DNA of 64,000 nt from Apoda limacodes (GCA_946406115.1 OX291553.1:6143001-6207000), one strand, 5' to 3'. Counted from the stretch's first letter, positions 11,690-23,861 are shown. Numbers and translations: made by a program. The notes: a model not told the origin generated them from the letters alone.

Positions 11690-13112
11690 ATAATCACGTC
11701 TTATAGGAAATTTAAAAATCTAATCAATTTCTTCTTAAAGAACTCCATATCGTAGTCCCTCGAGAAAACCTCAGCAGGGAGCTTATTCCACAACTAAAGC
11801 GTTCACGGGAGTAAGTTCCTCTCAAACCGCACTGTTTGTGACCATTTAGGTTACGAAGAGTGAGAATGAATTCACTGTCGATGTGAAAGGAGCGATGGTA
11901 GAATGTAGCTGTGGAAACTATTTCAAACAATTCCTCAAAACACAGAACATATTATACAAGCGATAGAACACACACAGGGAGGCAAAATCTCTCCTCAGAC
12001 TTAAAGGTTCGATACGTCTTGTGAGTTTGGGATCGTCGACGATTCTTACTGCTTGTCATCGAACCGAATTAAAAGGGCTAAGCTGGTATCCAGGTGCACC
12101 CGGCTAGAGATGGCAGCAGTACTCCCTATGGGGCCGGACTTGTGATTTGTAAAGCAACAACCTTTGCCCTGAGGTGAAGTATCGTTTCGTTCTGTTGAGT
12201 ACTCCTGGTTTCTTGGACGCCAGCTTCACCTTGGTTTCCAAATGGTCGCGAAACTGGATATAGCTGGAGATATCAACACCAAAGTTACCAATACACTTGG
12301 AGATGGTAAGTGCTGTGTTCTGGAATTGTAGGACCACAGTAAATGGGATTTTCTTAGCGGTGAAAATTCTGAAACGCTTAACGCCCGCCGGAACTCCCAC
12401 TGTGTTATGGAGATTTCTGGCATAGTCTTACCGCATCACGGTAAAGTAGGTGGTACAGCTCCTTAGTTATTGATATTCGAGTTTGAGGCAATAAGACGGC
12501 CAGTAAATCGGCTTTCTCTCTAGCACTATGGGAGAATCGGTTTTTCGCTGAGGTGGTAACGAAAGTTTCCTTTGGCAGCTTAACAAGCGACCAGAAAGCA
12601 CGACTCCTAGAGGGATAGCTTGCAAGTCGCCCACCTATTTTGCCGATGAATTAGAACTTAGCTCTGGCGGTAACTTTCTTACTGAACTCCGAGGCAGCAT
12701 TTAATTTGCGTTTTAACTCAGACGTATTCAGATCCTTATTGTTCGATCCGTGGTATATGCATATGCAGTTTGCTTTTGAATTTTAGCTTCTTTACAAGAC
12801 CTATTAAACCACGGTCTTTTTTGACATCAGCAGCTACTCGAGGGTTAGAAATGTAATATTCCATGCCAGCGAAGATTGTTTCAGTGACTGCGGCTGCGCA
12901 GAAGTCAGGATCTTCTGAGCTGAAGCAGAGCTGCCTCCACGGGTACGGTGCATAAAAATCCCGCAATCCATCACAATCTGCTGACTTATAATGCCACATA
13001 CAACGCCAATTAATTGGCGCAGAGGAAACGGTTAGTGTACATGACACTTGATTCCGGGCGAGAGAGTGGTCAAAGGAGCCAAGAGGCGCATCCACTGATA
13101 CGGAATATCAGT
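11690..13112 (-). mobile_element. Jockey-type LINE, internally deleted, copy 1
   Basis: Read on the minus strand. From 13095, a frame matches the end of the jockey-type endonuclease and the following linker (VDAPLGSFDHSLARNQ, then WHYKSADCDGLRDFYAPYPW and CFSSEDPDFCAAAV). A broken linker follows at 12735..12430, with traces such as RLASYPSRSRAFWSL. Near 12420 the sequence jumps from the start of the reverse-transcriptase region (EISITQWEFRRAL) straight to its far C-terminus (FTAKKIPFTV, then KPGVLNRTKRYFTSGQRLLLYKSQVRP). Nearly all of the polymerase palm, including any YxDD box, is therefore gone. The tail runs with frameshifts to about 11690 (MEFFKKK). It is a dead, internally deleted copy. 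Another 3' fragment of the same family is at 47229..47742. Confidence 0.88.
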
Positions 13113-13515
13113 TCGGACGTGTAGTTAGCACTGCTAGCCTCTATATCTGGTATTCTCGTTGGAGAAAGTACCAGTTGAGAGAATTTTGTTTGAGTATATG
13201 TAATATATATGTAAAGAATAAAAACCAAATTTAATTGATACCACGCAATTATTTTTATTGAAAGTATCTAATAAGAACATTAAATATAGAAACTATTTGT
13301 AAGTAAACTTCTGGTGAACAAACCGTCATAAAAACTAAGTATTTTATATTATTTTTCATCATGCAACCCCCACCGTGCGCGTAATACATATTGCATTTCA
13401 TACTTATTCTATAAATGTGGCTCGAACGGCGCGTACGATGCGGACAAATGTGCGATCACTTTTGGATGGCTATGAATAATTATCTTATTAATATTCTATA
13501 CATGTATAATAACAT
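13113..13515. other. No gene seen, copy 1
   Basis: Flank of the LINE up to the first 300-base repeat. AT-rich with no recognisable feature. The equivalent in copy 2 is 32751..33153. Confidence 0.5.
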
Positions 13516-13830
13516 ATATCGATACTGATGCCGTCGGTCGCCACCTTGTCAAGCTCTATGGTAACTAAATTTCTACATATTTTACGCAAAATACTCCCAA
13601 ATCCTTATTTAACAACGTAATAATGTAAGTGGTAGTAAACTTAGACAAAAAAATGCAAGCTGTGATTTAAATTGTTTTTTATTTTGTAAAAATTTCAACT
13701 TAAACTAATAAAATATGCATATGACAACAATGCAGTAAAAATTATCTTAATTTACCTGTAAAATGTGTACTTATTCGAATTATTATCTGTTGTAACTTTA
13801 CACTTACTCATAGCACAAGACACCATAGTT
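13516..13830 (+). repeat. 300-base repeat, member A, copy 1
   Basis: First and most divergent of three related blocks in the unit. It shares with members B and C the order: atcgatac, a gatg-ccgtcggt or catgacgtcag segment, 'gtaactaaat', 'acatattttac', 'gatttagcaac'-like text and 'caatgcagtaa'. Member A aligns with member C across the whole length, including 'tgtacttattcgaattat'. No coding capacity; probably a short non-autonomous element. Confidence 0.65.
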
Positions 13831-14006
13831 ACCTACAAAATTAATAGTTTGTATGTTAATCCAGGATTATTTAAAAAAAATCCATTCGCCTTAAGAAAAA
13901 CGCTATGTCCTCTTACTTGTGGTCATATAATTTTATACTTTTTTTATCATAATTTTAATGAACGTGTTTCTATTTATGCCGCAATTAAAACTTCTCACAG
14001 ACTTTA

Positions 14007-14270
14007 TCATATATACGCATGACGTCAGCGCTATGTCAATCTCTATCGTAACTAAATGATTACATATTTTACACAAAATATCCTCCAAATCTTGATTTAG
14101 CAACGAAATATGGTATCAAGTCTATAGAAAAACATGTAAACTACGATTCAAATGGTTTTTTTTCGTTGATTTTTCAGCTGTATTAGATAAAATATTCAAT
14201 CAACAATGCAGTAATTCTGATTATTCCGTCTTGTATATAAACATTGGCTCACACTAGAAGACAGCTTTTG
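14007..14270 (+). repeat. 300-base repeat, member B, copy 1
   Basis: Second member, nearly identical to member C over its first 60 bases (gcatgacgtcag, then tatgtcaatct, atcgtaactaaatgattaca). It then follows C with substitutions to 'caatgcagtaattctgatta'. It lies about 490 bases after the start of member A. Confidence 0.75.
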
Positions 14271-15892
14271 TATGTAAAAAATATTTTAAATATTAATGAC
14301 GGATTACAGAAACAAAAATGAAAATTCCAGTCACAGTAAACAAATGACGACCTAAGCGGGGTTATCACCAATCTTGCGGGAGCAGAGCAAGAGCCTAATA
14401 TTTCGCAATAATCGCTGTCAAACACCAATTTCGAATTATGAAGCAGCGGTCGCGATGCAAGTAGCAATAAGTCGACGCTAGCGCCTCTATCAGGCGATTT
14501 AGGAGTTAAATATGCATTTTCAATCGCTACGCGTCATAGAAAACTCCAAAATCGGAATTATGAATGACAACAATCACGATTAGCGAGCGGTTAGCAAGCC
14601 ATATAACTGTCAAATTTGCGTTTACCTTTTTAATGGCTGCAAACTGATCGCTTTCTGATTGCAAAGCTAATATCAAATTAATTAAAGACTTTAGACATTT
14701 TCAAAACATTGATTGTTAAAGCAGATATCCGCAAGAAATGAATCAAAGTTAAGTAACACAACCAGTGTGCGAGGTCAGATTACGCTTTGTCGTACCTAAT
14801 ACAATTTTCTGTTTAAACTAGTGTTTTCGTTAATTTTGTGTGTGTTTGTGAATTTTAACTCGCTAATAATAGTGAAAAGAATACCAGATAAACTGACTGT
14901 GCTGATTTAAAACCCAAAATTGCCCATAAAATACTGTTACCTACTAATAAAGAATCTAGGAAGTTGACAACATAAGATTACTAAAATCGAAGAAAATTGT
15001 ATGTATTTAACGGCGAGATACTGGGACCTACTTATTCATTACACCATAAATGAAGTAGGAAAACTTGCAGTTAAAACCTATAACCTAAAATATACCAAAC
15101 AATTGAAGTGGTATTTGTTTGAATTGCGATACCTAACTTCCCTTTCTTTTATGTTTGGTCAGTTTTCTGAAAGTATACCTACCCAACGCTCACAATAGTA
15201 TTTAATCATTAGGGCAACTCAATTAAAATAACAACTTTAAGAATACTACTGTAAATAATAGGTAATCAAAGTGAATTAGAAGAAATCTACCAATTTATAT
15301 ATTTCTATACGGCAGAGAGCAAATACTGTCCTACAGCATACGCTACAGGTTTTCTTAAACACAATATTGCAATTAAAAAGTAGTTTTGGAACAAACTTAA
15401 TCAGCTGATTATTACTCAACAGAATAATCATTATAAAATATTTGTTGGTCAATTCTAATAATAATCTGTGTGTGCAACATTTCATTTCATGGTCACTAAC
15501 TTTAACATATTGTATAAAGCATTAGTAGGATTTCTTCCATTACTCTTTTCAAACCCTAGAATATGCTGCTTAGCTCCACCTTAATACCATATTGTTTATA
15601 GCTAATTTTCTAAATTATTTTGCAGATAATATGATGAAGATATGTTACAAGGTTGATATACCTATGCTGTCATGATAGCAAAATGGAATTAACACCTGAA
15701 TTTGTGAATACTGCAACTTTTCTGCAAATAAGAAAGGACAAAGTGTAGTCAGCAGTACTATCTAAATATTAATAAATAAACGTTACTAAGGAATAAATGA
15801 AATATATACACAACAAGCACACATGGAATGAAATATAATTGTTACGATAATACAATAAACTATAAAAACAAGCTGGCATTTTTTGTTATACC
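14271..15892. other. No supported gene, copy 1
   Basis: AT-rich. Splice-acceptor-like strings (attattttgcag near 15625 and tgtttggtcag near 15169) occur, but no convincing exon chain can be built. The short frame at 15001..15198 has no recognisable domain. The equivalent in copy 2 is 33908..35529. Confidence 0.4.
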
Positions 15893-15962
15893 ATTAAGGT
15901 GCCAAACGAGCTTGCAGTCCACCTGATGGTAAACCTAATGCAACAACTAGGGCATCACTTGT
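15893..15962 (+). repeat. Old interspersed-repeat fragment, copy 1
   Basis: The motif gcttgcagtccacctgatgg with flanking 'aggtgccaaac' resembles, from general knowledge, a very common lepidopteran repeat core in which the phrase 'cacctgatggtaa' recurs. Family not assigned. The equivalent in copy 2 is 35530..35599. Confidence 0.35.
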
Positions 15963-16219
15963 AATAAAACTATTGACCTATCACTTACCAACAACTTATT
16001 TAAAAACAAAAGTTCATTATTGTTGGTTGATGATGACTTAAAGAGTGTATGAACAAACCATACACTTAATATAATGAATACACAAGGTTTTGTTGTGTAA
16101 CCACATCTAGAACTTATAAGAGCTCAGGTTAAATTTTAAGTGTAGGAAATCAATATTCAAAGATGGCAGTCAACACTTACTTCTACAATAGATAATGTCC
16201 TTTAGTAAAAAGCAAGCCT

Positions 16220-17300
16220 TACTTTAGCCGCTAGATCACCTTCAACCATGATAAACTTTTGTCAACCAGCTGCAGCTTTCGCCAAGTGTATAGGTCAAAA
16301 GTGGGAAATTTTATAACACTGTGACTAGTACTCAGTACTGTTTACCTCATAAGCTCAAAACTGCTCTTCAGGCAATAGAAAGTGCAACGCTTGGAGATCC
16401 TTTACTGAGTAATAAGAGTGGTCGTAGCACTTATTAACAAAGGAAAAAAAAGGTTCTTGATTAGTGACCGTAGTCATAAGAATAATTAAATCTTCTTCAT
16501 TCTCATGCCACCATCAATTCCAACTCAATGTGGTAGGACCAGGTGGACTGACAACTTAGAGGGTTGTCCTAGATGAATTTAAGTGGTACAAACCAATTTG
16601 TTTAAGAAATACATGGGATACGCCTATATCTAGCAGTGTTTCTAAGGCTGATATGTTAAGGAAATCATCAAATCGTTCACCAGTTCACTTAAATGATATG
16701 TATAAGCCATTTTTTTAATGATAGAACAGTTATAAAATGATAGGTTTTAGTTAAATAATAGCACAAAATAAATTGAGAAGTTTAATTAAAATTTTTAATA
16801 CATTATTTCAATTCTTTACTTAATCTAATTCTACTGTGGTATCCCCCTACAGTATTAGATCCATTTAAAACAGCAATGATCCTTTGTTGATGTTTTCAGT
16901 ACTTGACTTTTGTAATACTTTTGGTAATAGTGTGTCTACAGTTCACATTCTTAAACTTGCATTTCCAAGATTACTAAAACAATATAAAAAATATTACTTG
17001 ACTGGCTGCGACAATGACAGGCAACCTGAAATAAAACATCAACATCATCTCTTTAATATTGAAACAAGAAAAATAATAAGATATTGGTGGATTGATTTTT
17101 AAAGAATTCCTTAGTACTGACTTTTTGTGCACAGACCTAAAATATGCATTACACATTATACTCAGCAACAGAAACTTTTCTTTACTGGATATATTACATA
17201 ATGAAGTATGTTTTAAGTGTGGGCAAGATATTAAAAGAAACAATTTTAATACCTATTATTCAGCGCTGTTTTCTCAAGACTTGTCACTCAAATAAGTTCA
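16220..17300 (+). pseudogene. Possible decayed coding stretch, unidentified, copy 1
   Basis: Several consecutive open segments in changing frames have protein-like composition: HKLKTALQAIESATLGDPLL near 16351, a 52-codon run with DEFKWYKPICLRNTWDTP and SPVHLNDMYKPFF ending near 16717, LKLAFPRLLKQYKKYYLTGC near 16950, and HNEVCFKCGQDIKRNNF near 17200. I do not recognise the protein. It may be a pseudogene with frameshifts, exons of a diverged gene, or chance openness. Confidence is low because short open runs are expected by chance. The equivalent in copy 2 is 35857..36937. Confidence 0.25.
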
Positions 17301-17879
17301 ACTATACATATATTAGGTTTAATCAAACTTAAGCTATGATAGATATTTTGGCATCATATTTAATAGGTCAGTCCCTGTATGAAGAATCATGTTATGTGAG
17401 TACTACAGATGAGTAGCTCCCAATGCTTATATATACAATTTCAGTATAAAACTGCCATTACGAACCTTCCAATCTTCTCCTCTTATATTTTGTTCCTTTA
17501 CTACACACATTGTAACTAGTACAATCGAAGTTTTATTAGAGTTGCTTGAGTCTGTCATGCTCTCTCAAAGTGTCTCTGCGGTGGTGACGTGTGTGTTGGG
17601 TCGTTACGTTCCGTAAAACATGGTTGAGCGAAGCGATGGCTGATTCATGTGTCATACTCTTGAACGGGTGCCGCCTGTGGAGGCTGGTCTGCTCTTGCAA
17701 ACTTCTTTGTATTCTTAGTATTTAGTCTTACTTTTTTGTTTTGTTTATTAATACTGTAAGACATTGATTATTTCTTAGTGATGAATACATAAACTGTCTT
17801 TTGTTTATATTAGATACTTTTTTATGTTGTGCTTGTGCTTTATATTTCATGTTTTTTTTTATGTTTGTAATGGAAAGTG
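17301..17879. other. No gene seen, copy 1
   Basis: A moderately GC-rich patch at about 17540..17700 lies in AT-rich DNA. No frame or motif I can name. The equivalent in copy 2 is 36938..37516. Confidence 0.4.
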
Positions 17880-18080
17880 TCCTTTTATGATAGGGAGGGC
17901 ATTTTCCAATATTTTAATTGGACGCTGTAAGAGAAAGGGAGAAAAGAAATGCCCTTGCTGAGTTTCTTGCCGGTTCTTCTCAGTACAAGGTCTCCCGCCC
18001 TGTAGACTTACGAACCGAGTGACATTCATAAGTGCTCAATTATTGTAGCCTAAACTGAACAGCAGCATAGAGACAGGCTT
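17880..18080 (+). mobile_element. Interspersed element 3' fragment, copy 1
   Basis: It contains gagtttcttgccggttcttc (17960..17979) and, further on, 'gacattcataagtgctcaat' and 'gcctaaactgaac'. I know this combination as a hallmark of a widespread lepidopteran non-LTR-like repeat tail. Only the tail is present. The equivalent in copy 2 is 37517..37717. Confidence 0.55.
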
Positions 18081-19084
18081 ATTTTAATTGTTCAAAATCA
18101 TGAGATTACCTAATTTATCACTTGTATTTGCAGCGTATGTAGGAATCTTGAGTAGGTATTGGAATTGGAATAGGTATTAAAGCGTGACTATAACACAAAA
18201 AACAAATCTTATTTGTTAACATACCTTCGATTGGAATTATGGTTGTCCAGAGTACCTAAGACCTCAGGTACAACATGGTTTAGGAAGATGCCACAAAGAC
18301 TACTTTTTTAGATTGATAGAAAAACACCTTCTTCATCTACTATAACACCAACCTTCTTGTTGGATTTCAAAATTGTTTACTTTGTAGGTACTAGGTAAAT
18401 AAAAAGTAAAACAAGACGACGAATCAATGTGCCTTTTTATTTTACGGCACAGTTTCAGGAAATTACTTTTTGATAAAATTTCTAAATAACCTAATTTTAA
18501 AGATTTCAATTTCAATGTAAACAAAGCAGTGTTACATTTCAAAAATTTCATAATACCCCAAAATGTAACATATAAAATTTATTGATTCTATAGACTATTG
18601 TATATATGTATATGTTTGTTTATGACAGTCATTTAAAAAGGACATTACATATCAAGTTTCTCAAAATATGAAGTTCTTTTAGTTTTATTAATAAAAAACT
18701 ATGTGTAAAACGATCATAACAGTTTACAAATTCCAACATTAAAGGGCAAAATCAAAAAGAAGGAACACTGACAACATTTTAGTTAATACCGCTACTGCCA
18801 AATAGATGGTGCTAGTTCTGTACTTTGAAATAGCACTTTCAACCTGCGTTCAAACATTTAATATGATGTACAGATATGTCACGTAACAGTAGAGATGGGA
18901 AATACGATTTTGTGTACGACAGAAAGATATAGTGCTATACTTCAACAAAATATTGTAAATTTTTGAACAAAGCTGATCGCTGAGCGTTTTCGTAGCCATC
19001 AGTACGCGATTTCCGTACATAATTCGATGTCTAGAGCAATACCGCGAACTACTTGCGCGGGCACCGCGCGTTAGCAATTTTTTG
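18081..19084. other. No gene seen, copy 1
   Basis: AT-rich with short runs of G+C near 19030..19070. No recognisable coding frame. Two of the substitutions between the copies fall here (near 18912 and 18928). The equivalent in copy 2 is 37718..38721. Confidence 0.45.
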
Positions 19085-19275
19085 CTAACTCATTGTTAAT
19101 AAGGCAGCATCTTATCGCGGGAGACATTGACATAGGCACCTATTTTCTTCTGTCTTATTTTGTCTCGAGCTCTATACACTCAATTTGGATTTCTCGCTTC
19201 CACGCTGAGATTGAACCTGCACCCCTCGTTTCCGTAGATAGTCTTCACTACCAACAGAGCCACGGAGCCGTCAAA
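19085..19275 (-). mobile_element. tRNA-derived SINE, copy 1
   Basis: On the minus strand there is an A-box-like tggctctgttgg (19251..19262) and, about 45 bases later, a B-box-like ggttcaatctc (19207..19217). This is the internal RNA polymerase III promoter layout of tRNA-derived SINEs. A tRNA-unrelated body follows toward 19085. It does not fold into a proper tRNA, so it is not a tRNA gene. The body recurs as a fragment at 39362..39460. Confidence 0.65.
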
Positions 19276-19326
19276 CGTATATATCTTTGCCGCAAAAAGA
19301 ACTCCTAATAGACTTTATTATCGATA

Positions 19327-19639
19327 TCGATACGCATGACGTCAGTGCTATGTCAATCTTTATCGTAACTAAATGATTACATATTTTACACAAAAAAAAA
19401 CCCGAATCTTGATTTAGCAATGAAATATGGTATTAAATCAAGAGAATAATATATAAACTACAAGTCAAATTCATTTTTACGTTAATTTTTCAGATAAATT
19501 CGATAAAATATAATTAACAACAAAGCAGTAAAAAAATCATAAATCACCGGTAAAACGTGTATTTATTCGGATTATTGCGACTTGAAACGTCACATTGGTT
19601 CACAAAATAGATACCAAATTTACAATTTAAATATTCTTA
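19327..19639 (+). repeat. 300-base repeat, member C, copy 1
   Basis: Third member of the family (see 13516 and 14007), starting gcatgacgtcagtgctatgt. Its last recognisable base coincides with the duplication breakpoint at 19639. Confidence 0.7.
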
Positions 19640-19722
19640 TATTACGTCACGGAAATTTCCGTAATTTAAAGTTTGCGTTTAGGTAGTCGCGCACACAGGG
19701 CGGGCAGAATGATCTTGTGTTC
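19640..19722 (+). other. Head of duplication unit, seen only in copy 2
   Basis: This 83-base segment joins the end of copy 1 to the first base of the window sequence. It is probably the true first part of the unit, cut off from copy 1 by the window edge. It contains a 14-base perfect palindrome, acggaaatttccgt, at 19649..19662. Confidence 0.75.
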
Positions 19723-20549
19723 CATAATGCTGATAAAACAGTCGGGTTTGAAACAGATATATGTATCCGTAGTTAATCTATTTAAGAACACTGGTTCAAT
19801 ACGTAGTATTATATTCTCTATTATTATTATAGACTCTTTCTAGTCTTAAAACACTATTTTACTGTATATTTATTTTGCACATTATTTATTTACTCACGTT
19901 ACTGTCACATTGCTATCGTCACGTCGCATTGTTTTTTTTTTCTATTTGACAGTTCAAATCCTTATGGCGATTATCTACTTCAATGGAATTTGTTCAGATG
20001 ACCGTTACCAATATCATTGGCAATGTTATGAAATTGACTTGAAAACTAATAACATAGAAGTAAGGCAATTGTCTAGCCAGTGACAGTGTGATTCGTGAGG
20101 GTGGCGGAAATTGCATGGGGCAATCAGTTTGATATTGCCCATAGATTGAAATCAAACAACTACTACTGACTACTACGGGGCCTAACGGGGTAATTTAAGG
20201 CGACGTCTACGCGTATTATCGGGATAATTTTAACGCGATTTTATTTGTTTTTTTTTTTGGATGAAAAAAATAATCATGTTAAGAACATAAAATATATTCA
20301 CTACCCTAATCTATATTCCTGATACTCCGTTTCAGTTCAGGCACATAATATCCTAACACTCTATATAATCAAACACGCTTTTTGTTTAAATTAACTTTAT
20401 TTCGAATTCTATGAAAACGAAGTCGTGGGCAGAATTTCTTAATATGAATGACAAGTTCACTAATAACAACTTTCGAATTTAAAAAAAAACAAAATTTATT
20501 AATTTATTTTTCTGCACACTATATTTTGAAAAGCCTAGCGGCCGGTGTT
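19723..20549. other. No gene seen, copy 2
   Basis: Same content as 1..827; nothing identifiable. Confidence 0.55.
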
Positions 20550-20984
20550 CATGGGCGCCGGCAGAAATTAGTTTTCTTACAATCTTCGCCGTATTATGAT
20601 TGTTAATAAAAAATTGAATTTTTTTGTCGGAAACATATCAAGCCCGGATTATTTTATGTTCGAGACGTTTACAAATTTCTGACTATTATTAGACTATAAT
20701 ATTTCTGAATATTTTAAATTCATAAATTTATTTTATAGGTACCCAGTCCTCACGGCTCACACGTATTTGTTCGCAACGATCGAAATTTAAAAATTCTAAG
20801 TTGGTGGGCCAGGAGTACCGGGATCGATATTAATCGATTTCCATTACTTCTCTGAACGCACCCTTAAAAGTGCCGCTACTCCACACGAGACAGCACCAGC
20901 ATAAATGGGATGAGCTTAACAGAGAAAGCGCAATACAGTTTCAAAGCAGTGCGAAAGAGACCGACTCTTGTCAAAGACAATCGC

Positions 20985-21130
20985 GAATGAACTAGAAAGT
21001 TCATAAATGTGAAAGAGACATAGATTATAGATGACAGGGACAGAGCTTAGTTCGAGAACGTTTGGGAATCTGGAACCTTCCTTACATTTTGATATATAAG
21101 GGGGCTAGGTCGCGTTCCGAGTCAGTCAGT
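20985..21130 (+). promoter_or_regulatory. Heat-shock-type promoter, copy 2
   Basis: Identical to 1263..1408: heat-shock elements from 20995 and 21051 on, TATA box at 21093..21100, TCAGT initiators at 21122..21130. Confidence 0.7.
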
Positions 21131-21468
21131 TTTCGATTGAAGTTCGAACAGTTCGTTCCGAGTGAACAAATTGCGAGTAGTGACTAATAGTTATCTTCAG
21201 TGCACAGTGCATTCGTTTGAAAAATTAATAGTTCCCGCCATATTCGTTTCTATAGATTAGTGTTTTTAGTGTTGTTATAGTGTTGCCGTATTTTAATTTC
21301 GAAAATATATAGATAGTTAGTTCATACAGTTCAATAGCGAGCTAATTAGTTAGTGTCAGTGCGCGCCGTAATTAATTAATCAGTGCAAGCAAGCAGTGAC
21401 AAGTGAGCTAACTTGTGTTTCTTTTCTTTATTTTCAAAGTAAAAATAATTATAATTTTGTTATAAAAT

Positions 21469-23625
21469 ATGAATGACATAAGGCGATTTTTCTGCAAGAG
21501 AAAAAAGATTGAAAATGAAAAGTTTAATGCTAAAGATTGTCCAAGTACTTCGGCACAGCAAAGCACTAGTAAAACTGAATTATCAACACAACAAACTTAG
21601 TTAATATTTATGATGTGGGTTTATATCTGGATTCTAACGTACCTATACCAGTGATCAAATACGGTTTAAAATGCTCGAAACAGCGTGGAAACCTCCGCAA
21701 GATTATGATTTCAAGCAGGACATCGATCATAAAAACGAAACACAACAACGTGCATTTCGCCACGAGTGTGTATTATTTCCCGCACATATTCATCGTTGCA
21801 GTACTCAGGGGCCATTTATCGTTCGGCCATGCAAAAAATATCAAAAATATCATGAGTGTGCTAAATCTCATGCAAATAGCCACTGGCATCGTGAATCGGT
21901 TATACGTTCTAAAAATTTTCTGGAAATCATGCAAAAAAAAAAAATGACGTTTATGAACAGATTGATACTGAATATTACAGGAAAATTTCAGAAAACAGAA
22001 AAAAACTTCAACCCATTATATCTTCATGTGGTTCAGGTGTTATATCTTCGGTCTTATTTTGTACTACACATGATTTATCCCTTCGAGGAAAAACAAAAGA
22101 TGGGTCAGTTTTTACAGACTTACTACATTTCCAAGTTGAGGCAGGAGATACGGTTTTAAGAGACCACTTTGCGACTGGTTCGAAAAATGCCCTCTATGTA
22201 TTCCATCAAGTTCAAAACGAAATTATTGAAACCTGTGCTAATGTTCTTCGTGAAACCAATACTGATGAAGCAAAAGAAGCGGCATACTTTTCAATCTTAG
22301 CTGACGAGACAGCGGATATAAGCGGGACTAAACAGTCAAATTTGACCAAACGAAACACAGTTACGTAATTGAAGAATTTTTGGGGTACAGACCACTTCAA
22401 AAATTAGAAGCTGCATCGATTTCTGAAGTTATAATATCTTTTTTGACATCATATGGCTTAGATCTCAACAAAATGGTTGGGCAAGGGTATGATGGTTGCT
22501 CCACAATGGCTGGACATGTTGGTGGAGTTCAGAAAATAAATAATGATAAATATCCCAAAGCAAAGTATTTCCACTGTGCTTGTCACATATTAAATCTTGT
22601 TGTCAATGATTTAAATAATTTGAGTGAAATAAGAAATACTGCTGGAATGATTAAGGAAACTATAACTTTTTTAGAGAGAGCATTTTACGGCGAAAAAAAT
22701 ACAAATATTCCCTTGTTTTGCGAAACCAGATGGTCTGCAAAGTACAAAAGTATTCGAATTTTCGCTTAAAATTTCACAAAAATTGTAGAAGCATTACAAG
22801 ACCTCTCAGAAGATCAAGCCACTAATTCTAAGACAAAGGTTAGGGCTTACCAACTGCTTTGACCACCACAAATATTATTGTGGCATTGCATATTATTGCT
22901 ACTTACTCGGCAAAGCTTGAGCCTGTCTGCAAGCAGCTTCAACAAGTGGATTTTGACATTAATTCAGTGAATGGTACATTTGCAAACTTACTAAAATAAT
23001 AGAGGGTCACAGACAAAACGCATCGCAGGAATTTACTGCTATATTTGGAGAAGCTAAACAAAGTTGCGAAGACCTTGATATTGAGATTAAATGCCAACGA
23101 GTTACGAAACGACAGGCTCATCGATCCAACCACCCATCCGAAAATGTTGAAGAATTTTACAGAAGAGGTTTATACATCCCTTACCTTTATTCGATCATTT
23201 CTTCTTTAAAAGACAGATTTTCTGAAACACACAAAAATCATTTTCTCTGTTACAACTACACCCAAAAATAATAAAAGGCCTCAGTAAAGAAGAATTTCTT
23301 AGAGCTGCAAAAGACATTGAAAATTTGTATGGCGATCTTTTACCTAATTTTATTTCAGAAATTAGTTTGAAATGTGGAAATATCGACAGCCAGTGGCAAA
23401 TGATATCAGTGGAGTTGATCGATATGAATAACATCTTATAGACTACATCGACGAGGCAAAAGATTTCTTTTCTTCGGTAGCAGAAGCGATCAAGATTGGC
23501 CTTACTCTACCCGTCACAACGTGCACAATAGAAAGATCTTTTAGCACACTGAGAAGAGTTAAAACTTGGAATAGGTCCACAACAGGTGACGAGCGACTGT
23601 CTGGATTATGCTTGTTAACTTTATA
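21469..23625 (+). pseudogene. hAT transposase, broken, copy 2
   Basis: Duplicate of 1747..3903 with the same frameshifts and stops, which shows the decay preceded the duplication. The same motifs are present: DETADISG, GQGYDG, HCACHILNL, and TIERSFSTLRR at the C-terminus. No restored frame was seen. Confidence 0.9.
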
Positions 23626-23861
23626 GAAAACTTCATTAATAAGTTCAGTCAAAAACCCCGCCGGCTGCAGTTGCTTTATAAATGAGAATTGTAATTACTG
23701 CCTACTAATTATTGTGAATAAAAAAATGATTTCCAACAGACGGCTTTTTATTTCAATAATTCCTGTTGATCCCGAGATTCCCAAGGGGTGCAAGTGCACC
23801 ACCTGGAACCCGCTGCCGGTGCCCATGCAGGTGTTGTGTTAATTTTCCCGAGTGTACAGTG

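Larger units (their letters stand above)
1..19639 (+). repeat. Tandem segmental duplication, copy 1
   Basis: This is the first of two direct copies of a unit of about 19.72 kb. Base 1 corresponds to 19723; the offset falls to 19672 after the CA microsatellite, to 19638 after a 34-base deletion near 12608, and to 19637 after a 1-base loss near 13762. Identity ends between 19639 and 19640 (39276 and 39277 in copy 2). The unit's first 83 bases (19640..19722) have no counterpart in the window, so copy 1 probably starts just outside it. All of this is seen directly; whether it is real or an assembly artefact is open. Confidence 0.97.
20550..23827 (+). mobile_element. Decayed hAT element, copy 2
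   Basis: Duplicate of 828..4105 with the same inverted ends (20550..20564 and 23813..23827). One substitution was seen, in the leader at 21300. It is the same insertion copied with the unit, not a second transposition. Confidence 0.7.

Noticed and set aside
12736..13095. 119-codon minus-strand frame as a host gene
   Set aside because: It matches the endonuclease end and linker of a jockey-type LINE.
19205..19272. Possible minus-strand tRNA gene
   Set aside because: A and B boxes are present but cloverleaf pairing is poor and a SINE body follows.
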